From Ruminococcus sp. (GTDB lineage: Bacteria; Bacillota; Clostridia; Lachnospirales; Lachnospiraceae): DNA of 64,000 bases. Below are positions 16,444 through 25,111 of this stretch, in pieces. The DNA is taken from positions 62,001 through 126,000 of the forward strand of contig JACERV010000007.1 of the NCBI GenBank assembly GCA_013911065.1, written 5' to 3'. The notes beneath the pieces are model-generated. The model searched no databases, was not told the DNA's origin, and saw only the letters and a list, made by a program, of their open reading frames with translations. Made by a program: the position numbers and the translations under genes. Every line of letters starts with the position of its first letter. Position 1 is the stretch's first letter.

Positions 16444-17604
16444 CTATAGGATAATTCTTACTTTAAGCACACCTTCTATTTTGGCAATTGCATCCTCTGC
16501 CCCTTCGGCTGCTCCTTCCACATCAATCATGGTATAAGCATATTCCTTCTTGCTCTTGTTTGCCATAAGAGAAATGTTCATGCCTGCCTTTGCAAAAAAA
16601 GCGGTAAACTGCCCCAGCATATTCGGAATGTTGCGGTGCAGTATCGTGATTCTGGCACCCTCTCCCTTTACTCCCATATCACAGTCGGGGTAGTTTACAG
16701 AATTTATAATATTGCCGTTTTTCAGATAATCAATAGCTTCCCTGACAGCCATTTTTGCACAATTATCTTCCGACTCTTCTGTGGATGCTCCAAGATGAGG
16801 AATCACAATTGCCCCTCTGACTCCGGCGATCTCATGGGTTGGAAAATCTGTGACATAGCATTTTACCCTCCCGGACACAAGTGCATCTACCATATCTTCC
16901 CCATTTACCAGAATGTCTCTTGCAAAATTCAGAATAACCACATTTTTTTTCATCAGGCTGATGCTGTCCTTGTTAATCATCCCTTTTGTGTCCTCTAACG
17001 CCGGAACGTGGATTGTAATGTAATCACATTCTTTATAAATTTCATCTACTGTTTTTGCATGATGGATACATCCTGAAAGTCTCCATGCTGAGTCTACAGA
17101 AACATAAGGGTCATATCCATATACCTCCATCCCCAGATGTGTTGCAGTATTTGCCACCATAACACCGATGGCTCCCAGGCCAATTACTCCAAGTTTTTTG
17201 CCTTCCAGCTCTGTACCCGCAAAAACCTTTTTCTTTTTCTCCGTTATTTTTGCAATATCCCCGTCTTCCTCGTTTTCCTGCACCCAGTTAATTCCGCCGA
17301 TAATATCCCGGGCCGCAAGAAGCATTCCTGCAATAACAAGCTCTTTTACACCATTGGCATTTGCTCCTGGTGTGTTAAATACCACAATTCCCTGTTCAGC
17401 ACATTTCTCCAGGGGGATATTGTTGACTCCTGCACCTGCACGGGCAATCACTTTCAGATTACTGCTAAATTCCATATCGTGCATCCCAGCACTTCTTACC
17501 AGAATTGCATCCGCCTCCCCAATATTTTCTGTCTTTACAAAGTTCTCGTCAAATTTTTCCAATCCTATCTGGGCAATTGGATTCAGGCAATTATACTTAT
17601 ACAT
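16444..17604 (-). CDS. serA: D-3-phosphoglycerate dehydrogenase
   Basis: A 386-residue NAD-dependent enzyme for the first step of serine synthesis. The Rossmann motif GVIGLGAIGVMVANTA lies near residue 145; the catalytic histidine is in IPHLGASTEESEDNC near 270; an ACT domain (about 315-386, ITILHRNIPNMLGQF) closes the protein, so serine feedback is possible. It is a short form without the extra ASB domain. The track ORF begins 7 codons early inside serC; ATG 17604 is one base after the serC stop and uses GAGGAG within serC. It is the last gene of the operon. Confidence 0.94.
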   Translation of the reverse strand: MYKYNCLNPIAQIGLEKFDENFVKTENIGEADAILVRSAGMHDMEFSSNLKVIARAGAGVNNIPLEKCAEQGIVVFNTPGANANGVKELVIAGMLLAARDIIGGINWVQENEEDGDIAKITEKKKKVFAGTELEGKKLGVIGLGAIGVMVANTATHLGMEVYGYDPYVSVDSAWRLSGCIHHAKTVDEIYKECDYITIHVPALEDTKGMINKDSISLMKKNVVILNFARDILVNGEDMVDALVSGRVKCYVTDFPTHEIAGVRGAIVIPHLGASTEESEDNCAKMAVREAIDYLKNGNIINSVNYPDCDMGVKGEGARITILHRNIPNMLGQFTAFFAKAGMNISLMANKSKKEYAYTMIDVEGAAEGAEDAIAKIEGVLKVRIIL

Positions 17605-17605
17605 T

Positions 17606-18688
17606 TTACAAGTTCTCCTCTTCAAACTTCTTCATGAATGCAACAAGTGCCTCCACACCTTCATAAGGCATGGCATTATAAATGCTTGCGCGCATACCGC
17701 CTACACTTCTATGCCCTTTCAGGTTCTCAAGTCTGGCTGCTTTTGCCTCCTTCACAAACTTCTCATCCAATTCCGCATTTCCTGTGACAAATGGTACATT
17801 CATAAGAGAGCGGTCTTTAGGCTCAACTGTGCCTTTAAACAACTTACTCTGATCCAGAAAATCATACAGAAGCTTCGCTTTGTTTTCATTACGGGCCTTC
17901 ATAGCCTCCAGGCCGCCCATATTTTTCAGCCACTTGAACACCTTGCCACAGATATAGATTCCATAAGAAGGCGGTGTATTATAAAGAGAGTTTTCATCTG
18001 CATGTGTCTTGTACATAAGCATGGTCGGTGTACCAGGCAGGACATCCTCCGTAATTAAATCCTCACGGATGATAACAATAACCACTCCGGCTGGCCCTAT
18101 GTTTTTCTGTACCCCTCCATAAATCACACCATACTTGCTCACATCAACAGGTTCTGATAAAAAGCAGGACGATACATCCGCCACGAGAATTTTCCCCTTC
18201 GTGTTTGGCAGCTCTTTAAACTTTGTGCCATAAATTGTGTTGTTTTCACAAATATAAACATAGTCCGCGTCTTCGGAAATCGGGAGGTCCGAGCAGTCCG
18301 GAATATAGGAAAATATCTTATCTTCTGAAGAAGCAATCTTATTTACTTTCCCGTATTTTCCGGCTTCAGCGGCTGCCTTTTTTGCCCACTGGCCTGTAAC
18401 AATATAATCTGCAACCTTATTTTTCATCAGATTCATTGGAATCATTGCAAATTGCTGGGAAGCCCCTCCCTGTAAAAATAAAACCTTATAGTTATCGGGA
18501 ATATTCATCAGTTCACGCAAATCAGCTTCCGCCGTCTCAATGATTTCCTCAAAAACCTTCCCCCGGTGGCTCATTTCCATGACTGACATTCCGGACCCGT
18601 TATAATCCAACATTTCTTCTGCTGCTGATTTCAGCACTTCCTCCGGCAGTACTGCCGGCCCTGCTGAAAAATTGTACACTCTACTCAT
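17606..18688 (-). CDS. serC: Phosphoserine aminotransferase
   Basis: A 360-residue class V PLP aminotransferase converting 3-phosphohydroxypyruvate to phosphoserine. Start YNFSAGPAVLPEEVL, FLQGGASQQFAMIPMNL, and the PLP lysine in GGVQKNIGPAG are diagnostic. The ATG follows GGAGG and is only two bases after the ilvB stop. With serA it supplies serine; serB is not in the window. Confidence 0.96.
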   Translation of the reverse strand: MSRVYNFSAGPAVLPEEVLKSAAEEMLDYNGSGMSVMEMSHRGKVFEEIIETAEADLRELMNIPDNYKVLFLQGGASQQFAMIPMNLMKNKVADYIVTGQWAKKAAAEAGKYGKVNKIASSEDKIFSYIPDCSDLPISEDADYVYICENNTIYGTKFKELPNTKGKILVADVSSCFLSEPVDVSKYGVIYGGVQKNIGPAGVVIVIIREDLITEDVLPGTPTMLMYKTHADENSLYNTPPSYGIYICGKVFKWLKNMGGLEAMKARNENKAKLLYDFLDQSKLFKGTVEPKDRSLMNVPFVTGNAELDEKFVKEAKAARLENLKGHRSVGGMRASIYNAMPYEGVEALVAFMKKFEEENL

Positions 18689-18690
18689 CT

Positions 18691-20367
18691 TTATTCCTCC
18701 ATGTCACTTTCATCAAATACTTCGCTGATTGCCGCACCCGGAGCTACCATAGGCCATACCTTCTCATCACTGTCGATTTGACAATCAATGACTACCGGTT
18801 TATTCAGTTTAAGAGCACTTGCAAATGCATCTCTGAATTCCTCCCGTGTAGTAGCACGGATTCCCACTGCTCCCATAGCTTCTGCCAATTTCACAAAATC
18901 AACGGCATCATCCAATATGGTTGCGGAATACCTTTTTTCGTAGAACAAATTCTGCCATTGGCGCACCATTCCAAGCACGTGATTATTAATCACTACCTGA
19001 ATGACTGGTATCTGATGTCTGACAGCCGTTGCAATCTCATTCATATTCATGCGGAAACAGCCATCCCCTGCAATATTTACTACCAGTTTTTCAGGACACC
19101 CTGTCTTCGCGCCAAGAGCCGCTCCAAGGCCATACCCCATCGTACCTAAGCCGCCCGATGTAAGGAATGTACGGGGCTTTGTATACTGGTAAAACTGGGC
19201 CGCCCACATTTGATGCTGGCCTACCTCTGTGACAATAAGTGCATCTCCATTTGTCTGTCTGTAAATTTCTTCTACAACAAAGGGGCCGGCTAATACATCC
19301 ATATGATAACGCAGCGGATATTTTTCCTTGTATTCTAAAATTCGCTCCATCCATTCCAAATGAGACTGCTGCTCCAGCTTTTCATTGACTCTTTTAAGTA
19401 CCTCCTTGATGTCACCAGCAATTCCTTCCGTAATAATTATGTTTTTATTCATCTCGGCTTCATCAACATCAAATTGCAGTATTTTTGCATGCTTTGCAAA
19501 TCGTTTTGTATTTCCGGTTACCCGGTCACTGAACCGCGCACCAATGACAATCAGAAGGTCACACTCACTGACTCCAAAATTGGATGTTTTGGTCCCATGC
19601 ATTCCCAACATTCCGGTATATCTTTTATCCGTACCTGGAAACGCTCCTTTTCCCATCAAAGTATCTGTAACAGGTGCATCCACCTTATTCACAAATTCCA
19701 TCAGCTCATCACTGGCACCTGAGAGGACAGCACCGCCTCCCACAAATATGTACGGACGTTTGGCCTTACTTATCATAGAGACTGCTGTGTCTACATCCCT
19801 TTCAGAGATGCTTGAAACATCCGGCACTACAGGCTCTATTTTGGCAGGCTTATATTCTGTTTTTTCTGCCGTTATATCCTTGGGTATATCAATCAGAACG
19901 GGACCCGGACGGCCCGTCTGTGCAATACGGAACGCTCCCCGGATTATTTCTGCCAAATCTGCGGCATCCTTTACAATATAGTTATGTTTCGTGATAGGCA
20001 TTGTAATTCCTGCAATATCAATTTCCTGGAAACTGTCCTTTCCCAGAAGGGGAGCCGCTACATTACAGGTAATTGCCACAACCGGGATAGAATCCATGTA
20101 TGCCGTAGCAATTCCAGTCACCAGATTTGTTGCTCCCGGACCGCTGGTAGCAAAGCAGACGCCCACCTTGCCCGTTGCTCTTGCATACCCGTCTGCCGCA
20201 TGGGCCGCCCCCTGTTCGTGGGAGGTCAGGATATGCCTGATTTCATCACTGTGTTTATATAAAGCATCATATACATTTAGGATTGCACCGCCTGGAAAGC
20301 CGAAAACTGTATCCACCCCCTGCTCTTTCAGACACTCAATGACAATCTCTGCTCCAGATATATGCAT
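18691..20367 (-). CDS. ilvB: Acetolactate synthase, catalytic subunit
   Basis: A 558-residue thiamine-diphosphate enzyme condensing pyruvate units for valine and leucine, or pyruvate with 2-oxobutyrate for isoleucine. FGFPGGAILNVYDAL, the catalytic glutamate in TSHEQGAAHAADGYARA, and the ThDP motif GDGCFRMNMNEIATA with NNHVLGMVRQWQ are present. Length and context fit the anabolic enzyme. The regulatory small subunit ilvN and the reductoisomerase ilvC are not next to it. AGGAGG precedes the ATG. Confidence 0.95.
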   Translation of the reverse strand: MHISGAEIVIECLKEQGVDTVFGFPGGAILNVYDALYKHSDEIRHILTSHEQGAAHAADGYARATGKVGVCFATSGPGATNLVTGIATAYMDSIPVVAITCNVAAPLLGKDSFQEIDIAGITMPITKHNYIVKDAADLAEIIRGAFRIAQTGRPGPVLIDIPKDITAEKTEYKPAKIEPVVPDVSSISERDVDTAVSMISKAKRPYIFVGGGAVLSGASDELMEFVNKVDAPVTDTLMGKGAFPGTDKRYTGMLGMHGTKTSNFGVSECDLLIVIGARFSDRVTGNTKRFAKHAKILQFDVDEAEMNKNIIITEGIAGDIKEVLKRVNEKLEQQSHLEWMERILEYKEKYPLRYHMDVLAGPFVVEEIYRQTNGDALIVTEVGQHQMWAAQFYQYTKPRTFLTSGGLGTMGYGLGAALGAKTGCPEKLVVNIAGDGCFRMNMNEIATAVRHQIPVIQVVINNHVLGMVRQWQNLFYEKRYSATILDDAVDFVKLAEAMGAVGIRATTREEFRDAFASALKLNKPVVIDCQIDSDEKVWPMVAPGAAISEVFDESDMEE

Positions 20368-20379
20368 AATAAAAACCTC

Positions 20380-22056
20380 CTAATTCTTCTTTGGAACTTC
20401 CAGTATGGCACCTCTGTTCCCTGACGTAACCATAGATGCATATCTTGCCAGATATCCAATTGTAATCTCAGGCTCTCTTGGCTGCCATTTTTCTCTTCTT
20501 GCCGCAAGCTCTTCCTCAGAAAGATCTACATCCAGCTTTAATTCCGGTATATTGATTTTGATGATATCCCCTTCTTCTACCAGTGCTATAGGGCCGCCTA
20601 CCGCAGCCTCCGGAGAAACATGACCAATGGATGCCCCTCTGGATGCACCGCTGAAACGTCCGTCTGTAATCAACGCCACAGATTCACCAAGACCATATCC
20701 TGCAATTGCAGAGGTAGGATTCAGCATTTCCCGCATACCGGGACCCCCTTTTGGGCCTTCATAGCGGATGACAATTACATCCCCCGGGTTAATTTCCCCA
20801 GTCTTAATTGCCTCTGTAGCTGCCTCGTCACTTTCAAAAATTCTTGCAGGACCTTCATGTACCAGCATTTCAGGAACTACTGCAGAACGCTTTACAACAC
20901 TGCCGTCAGGAGCAAGATTTCCTTTCAGTACGGCGATACCTCCCGTCTCACTGTAAGGATTCTCAATTGGACGGATTACTTCCGAATCGGTATTGATACA
21001 GCCTTCAATATTCTCACCTATTGTCTTTCCGGTAACTGTCATACATTCTGTGTGGAGCAATCCTTTTTTATTCAGCTCATTCATGACTGCATACACACCC
21101 CCGGCCTCATTCAAATCCTCAATGTAGGTGTGGCCTGCCGGAGCCAGATGACACAGGTTCGGAGTTTTCTCGCTAATCGGGTTCGCAAAATCAATTTCAA
21201 AATCCATTCCAATCTCATGCGCGATTGCAGGAATGTGCAGCATACTATTTGTGGAACATCCCAGAGCCATATCCACAGTCAGCGCATTTAAAATAGCTTC
21301 TTTTGTCATAATGTCTCTTGGCCGGATATTATTTCTAACCAGTTCCATAACTTGCATACCTGCATGTTTTGCAAGCTGTATTCTTGCGGAATAAACCGCT
21401 GGAATTGTACCATTGCCTCTAAGTCCCATACCCAGTGCTTCTGTAAGGCAGTTCATACTGTTGGCAGTATACATTCCTGAACAAGAACCACAGGTTGGAC
21501 ATGCTTTATTTTCAAATTCATATAACTCTTCTTCCGAAATCGTGCCTGCAGCGTAAGAGCCTACCGCCTCGAACATACTGGAAAGGCTTGTTTTTCCGCC
21601 TTTTACACGTCCGGCAAGCATGGGGCCTCCGCTGACAAAAATTGTAGGCACATTAATTCTGGCAGCCGCCATTAAAAGTCCGGGCACATTCTTGTCACAG
21701 TTCGGAATCATAACCAGTGCATCAAACTGATGCGCCATGGCAAGAGCTTCTGTTGAATCTGCAACCAAATCTCTCGTCACCAGGGAATACTTCATTCCCA
21801 CATGGCCCATTGCAATTCCATCACAAACAGCAATTGCAGGAACCATTACAGGAGTTCCCCCTGCCATAGCAACACCCATTTTTACAGCTTCTGTAATTTT
21901 ATCTAAATTGATATGCCCAGGCACAATTTCATTATAGGAACTGACAACACCTACAAGCGGTCTGTCCAGTTCTTCCTGTGTCATTCCCAATGCGTTAAAC
22001 AAGGAACGATGCGGTGCCTGCTGCGCTCCTTTTGTCACTCTATCACTTCTCATCAT
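20380..22056 (-). CDS. ilvD: Dihydroxy-acid dehydratase
   Basis: A 558-residue iron-sulfur enzyme forming the 2-oxo acids of valine and isoleucine synthesis. [25 protein letters not shown] and [19 protein letters not shown] supply the cluster cysteines; [19 protein letters not shown] is the conserved C-terminal block. The start is the first of two adjacent ATGs, six bases after AGGAGG. It lies 12 bp before ilvB. Confidence 0.96.
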   Translation of the reverse strand: MMRSDRVTKGAQQAPHRSLFNALGMTQEELDRPLVGVVSSYNEIVPGHINLDKITEAVKMGVAMAGGTPVMVPAIAVCDGIAMGHVGMKYSLVTRDLVADSTEALAMAHQFDALVMIPNCDKNVPGLLMAAARINVPTIFVSGGPMLAGRVKGGKTSLSSMFEAVGSYAAGTISEEELYEFENKACPTCGSCSGMYTANSMNCLTEALGMGLRGNGTIPAVYSARIQLAKHAGMQVMELVRNNIRPRDIMTKEAILNALTVDMALGCSTNSMLHIPAIAHEIGMDFEIDFANPISEKTPNLCHLAPAGHTYIEDLNEAGGVYAVMNELNKKGLLHTECMTVTGKTIGENIEGCINTDSEVIRPIENPYSETGGIAVLKGNLAPDGSVVKRSAVVPEMLVHEGPARIFESDEAATEAIKTGEINPGDVIVIRYEGPKGGPGMREMLNPTSAIAGYGLGESVALITDGRFSGASRGASIGHVSPEAAVGGPIALVEEGDIIKINIPELKLDVDLSEEELAARREKWQPREPEITIGYLARYASMVTSGNRGAILEVPKKN

Positions 22057-22135
22057 TAAGAACCTCCTTTTTTCTTATGCCTTAAGGATTTTTTTTAACC
22101 ATTTCTGTTTTTTCATCCCTAAGAGCGTATTCTCT

Positions 22136-23224
22136 CTATGCGTGGATGTAAGAGCAGATCTTATCTCCCATCTCACTTGTTCCAATTTGTATGTTTCCTC
22201 CGGACATGATATCACTTGTCCGGTATCCTTCTTTTAGTACCTGGGATACTGCAAGTTCAATTGCTTCTGCTTCCTTGTCTAAATCAAATGAAAAACGAAG
22301 CATCATTGCGGCCGACAAAATGGTAGCAATCGGATTTGCAATCCCTTTTCCGGCAATGTCCGGTGCGGAACCGCCGCTTGGCTCGTAAAGGCCAAACTTT
22401 GTGTCATTCAGGCTTGCAGAAGCAAGCATTCCGATAGATCCGGTCACCATACTGGCCTCATCTGATAAGATATCGCCAAACATGTTTTCTGTCAGGATCA
22501 CATCAAACTGGGCAGGATCCTTCACCAACTGCATTGCACAGTTATCAACCAGCATATGCTCCAGTACAACCTCCGGGTAGTCCGCTGCCACTTCTTCAAC
22601 GACTTTCCGCCAAAGCCTGGAGGAATCCAGTACATTGGCCTTGTCAACACTCGTCACCTTTTTCCGGCGCTTCATGGCAATATCAAATCCTCTTTTCGCA
22701 ATACGGCGGATTTCATTTTCATTGTATGTAAGTTCATCGTAAGCCGTCATTACGCCATCCACTTCAATCGTCTTCCTCTCCCCGAAGTAGAGGCCTCCTG
22801 TCAGCTCCCGCATAATCATCATATCAAAACCGTCTGCTATGATTTCCTCTTTCAGAGGGCAGGCATCCTTTAATTCACTATACAGAATTGCCGGGCGTAA
22901 ATTAGCAAACAGATTCAGTTCCTTCCGAATCTTTAACAGTCCTGCCTCCGGCCTCTTTGAAGGCTCAAGCTGATACCAGGGTGAGACCCGGGCATCCCCT
23001 CCGATAGAACCCATCAATACTGCATCACTGGCTTTTGCAAGCCGGATTGTCTCGTCTGTAAGAGGCACCCCGTTCACATCAATCGAAGCTCCTCCCATCA
23101 GAAGCTGTGTATAGCAGCACTGATGTCCAAATACTTCACTTGTTTTATCGAGAACTTTCATCGCTTCCGTTACAATCTCCGGACCAATACCGTCCCCTTT
23201 AATTACTCCAATATTTAGTTTCAT
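22136..23224 (-). CDS. leuB: 3-Isopropylmalate dehydrogenase
   Basis: A 362-residue NAD-dependent beta-decarboxylating dehydrogenase of leucine synthesis. [29 protein letters not shown] and the ribose-binding [14 protein letters not shown] are typical. It is first in the operon with ilvD, ilvB, serC and serA, read from the promoter at 23273-23301. The leader is about 45 nt, too short for a T-box or a leader peptide attenuator. leuA, leuC and leuD are not here. Confidence 0.95.
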   Translation of the reverse strand: MKLNIGVIKGDGIGPEIVTEAMKVLDKTSEVFGHQCCYTQLLMGGASIDVNGVPLTDETIRLAKASDAVLMGSIGGDARVSPWYQLEPSKRPEAGLLKIRKELNLFANLRPAILYSELKDACPLKEEIIADGFDMMIMRELTGGLYFGERKTIEVDGVMTAYDELTYNENEIRRIAKRGFDIAMKRRKKVTSVDKANVLDSSRLWRKVVEEVAADYPEVVLEHMLVDNCAMQLVKDPAQFDVILTENMFGDILSDEASMVTGSIGMLASASLNDTKFGLYEPSGGSAPDIAGKGIANPIATILSAAMMLRFSFDLDKEAEAIELAVSQVLKEGYRTSDIMSGGNIQIGTSEMGDKICSYIHA

Positions 23225-23272
23225 ATGGATTACTTCCTTCCAAGAATAATAGAATTAAAAATGCTAACTTTT

Positions 23273-23301
23273 ATAATACCGTATTTTCAGCCACGTTTCA
23301 A
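23273..23301 (-). promoter_or_regulatory. Sigma-A promoter of the leuB-ilv-ser operon
   Basis: Minus strand TTGAAA (23301-23296), 17-bp spacer, TATTAT (23278-23273), about 50 bp from the leuB ATG. Confidence 0.7.
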
Positions 23302-23357
23302 CCCTTTAATTCGTAAAAGCGTGAATGGAGAATTCAAAAGATTTTTTCCATTTATGT

Positions 23358-23410
23358 GAAAAAAAGGCATCCCGAAAGTCATAAAATGACTTAACGGATA
23401 CCCTTTTTTG
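23358..23410 (-). terminator. Terminator after yajC
   Basis: AAAAAAGGGTATCCG pairs with CGGGATGCCTTTTTT (small mismatches) with an inner AAGTCA/TGACTT stem; an eight-base T run follows on the minus strand. It ends the tgt-yajC transcript before leuB. Confidence 0.85.
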
Positions 23411-23427
23411 TTATTAGCAAATTCCCT

Positions 23428-23733
23428 CTACTCCGCGTTTGGCTTTTCTATCTGCGCAATTGCGGATTTTTGCATTGGAATTCTGCAATTCTTATTATTT
23501 CCAAACTCTACGATTACATCAGTGTCTGTAATGTCAATGATAACTCCATAAAAACCGCTTGTTGTCAGAGCGGTATCGCCTACTTCCATTGTAGAAAGCA
23601 TTGCCTGGACTCTCTTTTGCTCTTTCTTCTGAGGACGCATCAGCAAAAACCACATACCGCCAATAATTACAACATAAATCAGGACAATACCACCTGTTCC
23701 TGCAAATCCGCCTGCAGCTAATAAACCATTCAT
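23428..23733 (-). CDS. yajC: Preprotein translocase subunit YajC
   Basis: A 101-residue single-pass membrane protein associated with SecDF. The transmembrane helix is at about 15-35, followed by FLLMRPQKKEQKRVQAML and the VGDTALTTSGFYGVI beta domain. AAGGAGG precedes the ATG. The tgt-yajC order is widely conserved. The 187 bp between it and tgt hold nothing I can identify. Confidence 0.95.
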   Translation of the reverse strand: MNGLLAAGGFAGTGGIVLIYVVIIGGMWFLLMRPQKKEQKRVQAMLSTMEVGDTALTTSGFYGVIIDITDTDVIVEFGNNKNCRIPMQKSAIAQIEKPNAE

Positions 23734-23920
23734 TTTATTTCCTCCTACTTCTTACTCTTTACATTCAAGTGCACCTCTGCAATCCGCCGAGGCCTATCTT
23801 TTACGTAGATAAATTAACTATACACAAAATCGGACAATTCTTCAAGTATCTTTTCACATTTTAGGGAAATTAAGGCAACTTTCGAAATCCGGCTTATGAC
23901 TAAACTGCAGCTGACTTTGA

Positions 23921-25048
23921 TTACAGTCCGGCCATGCCGTCCAGTTTTCTCTTTTTATAAGATTTATATTCTCCTGCTTCAATTGCAGCACGTATTTCTT
24001 CCATCATGGTGTTATAGAAATAAAGGTTATGGAGAACACAAAGACGCATCCCCAACATCTCTTTTGCTTTCAGCAGATGCCGGATATAAGCCCGGCTGTA
24101 GCTTCTGCAGGCAGGACACTGGCACCCTTCCTCTATGGGCTGGCCATCCAGCTCATACTTAGCATTGAAAAGATTTAGCTTCCCATGATTTGTATACACA
24201 TGCCCATGCCTTCCATTTCTGGTAGGATATACACAATCAAAAAAGTCCACTCCCCTCTCCACACCTTCCAGTATATTGGCAGGGGTCCCTACCCCCATCA
24301 GGTAAGTCGGCTTTTCAATAGGAAGATGAGGCACTACCGCATCCAAAATCCGGTACATTTCTTCATGGCTCTCCCCCACCGCAAGTCCGCCGATTGCATA
24401 TCCCTCCATGTCAAGCTCTGCAATCTGCTTTGCATGTTCAACGCGGATATCTTCGTATACTCCGCCCTGATTGATTCCAAAAAGCATCTGCTCCTTATTA
24501 ATGGTATCCGGCAGCGCGTTCAGACGTTCCATCTCTGTCTGGCAGCGTTTAAGCCACCTGGTTGTCCTGGCTACGGAATCTCTCATATATTCCCTGTCTG
24601 CCACGCTGGAAGGACATTCGTCAAAGGCCATGGCAATAGTGGATGCCAGATTAGATTGAATCTGCATACTCTCCTCCGGCCCCATAAAAATCTTCCGACC
24701 GTCCACATGGGAATGGAAATGGACGCCCTCCTCTTTTATCTTTCTTAAATCCGAAAGGGAAAACACCTGAAACCCGCCTGAATCCGTCAGTATTGGCTTG
24801 TCCCACTTCATGAACCTGTGAAGGCCGCCCAGTTTTTTTACAACTTCATCTCCCGGACGCACGTGAAGATGATAAGTATTAGACAGCTCTACCTGGGTCT
24901 TAATCGTGTTCAAATCATCTGTGGATACTGCCCCCTTGATAGCCGCCGCAGTTCCTACATTCATAAAAACAGGAGTCTCAATGACTCCATGTACCGTATG
25001 AAGACGGCCCCGCTTTGCAAGACCGTCCCGCTTCAGTAATTCGTACAT
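23921..25048 (-). CDS. tgt: tRNA-guanine (queuine) transglycosylase
   Basis: A 375-residue TIM-barrel enzyme that exchanges guanine 34 of certain tRNAs for a queuosine precursor. DSGGFQVFSL, GVGTPANILEGVERGVDFFDC and TRNGRHGHVYT carry the active-site aspartates, and CQCPACRSY followed by LHNLYFY gives the zinc site. The track ORF begins at a GTG; ATG 25048, two bases after AGAGGTGG, is preferred. Confidence 0.97.
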   Translation of the reverse strand: MYELLKRDGLAKRGRLHTVHGVIETPVFMNVGTAAAIKGAVSTDDLNTIKTQVELSNTYHLHVRPGDEVVKKLGGLHRFMKWDKPILTDSGGFQVFSLSDLRKIKEEGVHFHSHVDGRKIFMGPEESMQIQSNLASTIAMAFDECPSSVADREYMRDSVARTTRWLKRCQTEMERLNALPDTINKEQMLFGINQGGVYEDIRVEHAKQIAELDMEGYAIGGLAVGESHEEMYRILDAVVPHLPIEKPTYLMGVGTPANILEGVERGVDFFDCVYPTRNGRHGHVYTNHGKLNLFNAKYELDGQPIEEGCQCPACRSYSRAYIRHLLKAKEMLGMRLCVLHNLYFYNTMMEEIRAAIEAGEYKSYKKRKLDGMAGL

Positions 25049-25070
25049 AACCACCTCTTAATGTTAGTTT

Positions 25071-25108
25071 CAGTTCAGCTATAAGCTTGATTTCTCATAG
25101 CTGAACTG
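25071..25108. repeat. Palindromic intergenic repeat, GTTACAGTTCAGCC family (copy 3)
   Basis: CAGTTCAGCTAT pairs exactly with ATAGCTGAACTG across a 14-base loop. The left arm plus AAGCTTGATT recurs, inverted, at the right end of copy 2. It occupies most of the gap between the transpeptidase stop and the tgt ribosome site and has no T run. Confidence 0.6.
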
Positions 25109-25111
25109 TAA

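Noticed and set aside
23225-23357. T-box or leucine leader peptide before leuB
   Set aside because: The predicted transcript leader is about 45 nt with no leucine-rich mini-ORF and no T-box sequence.
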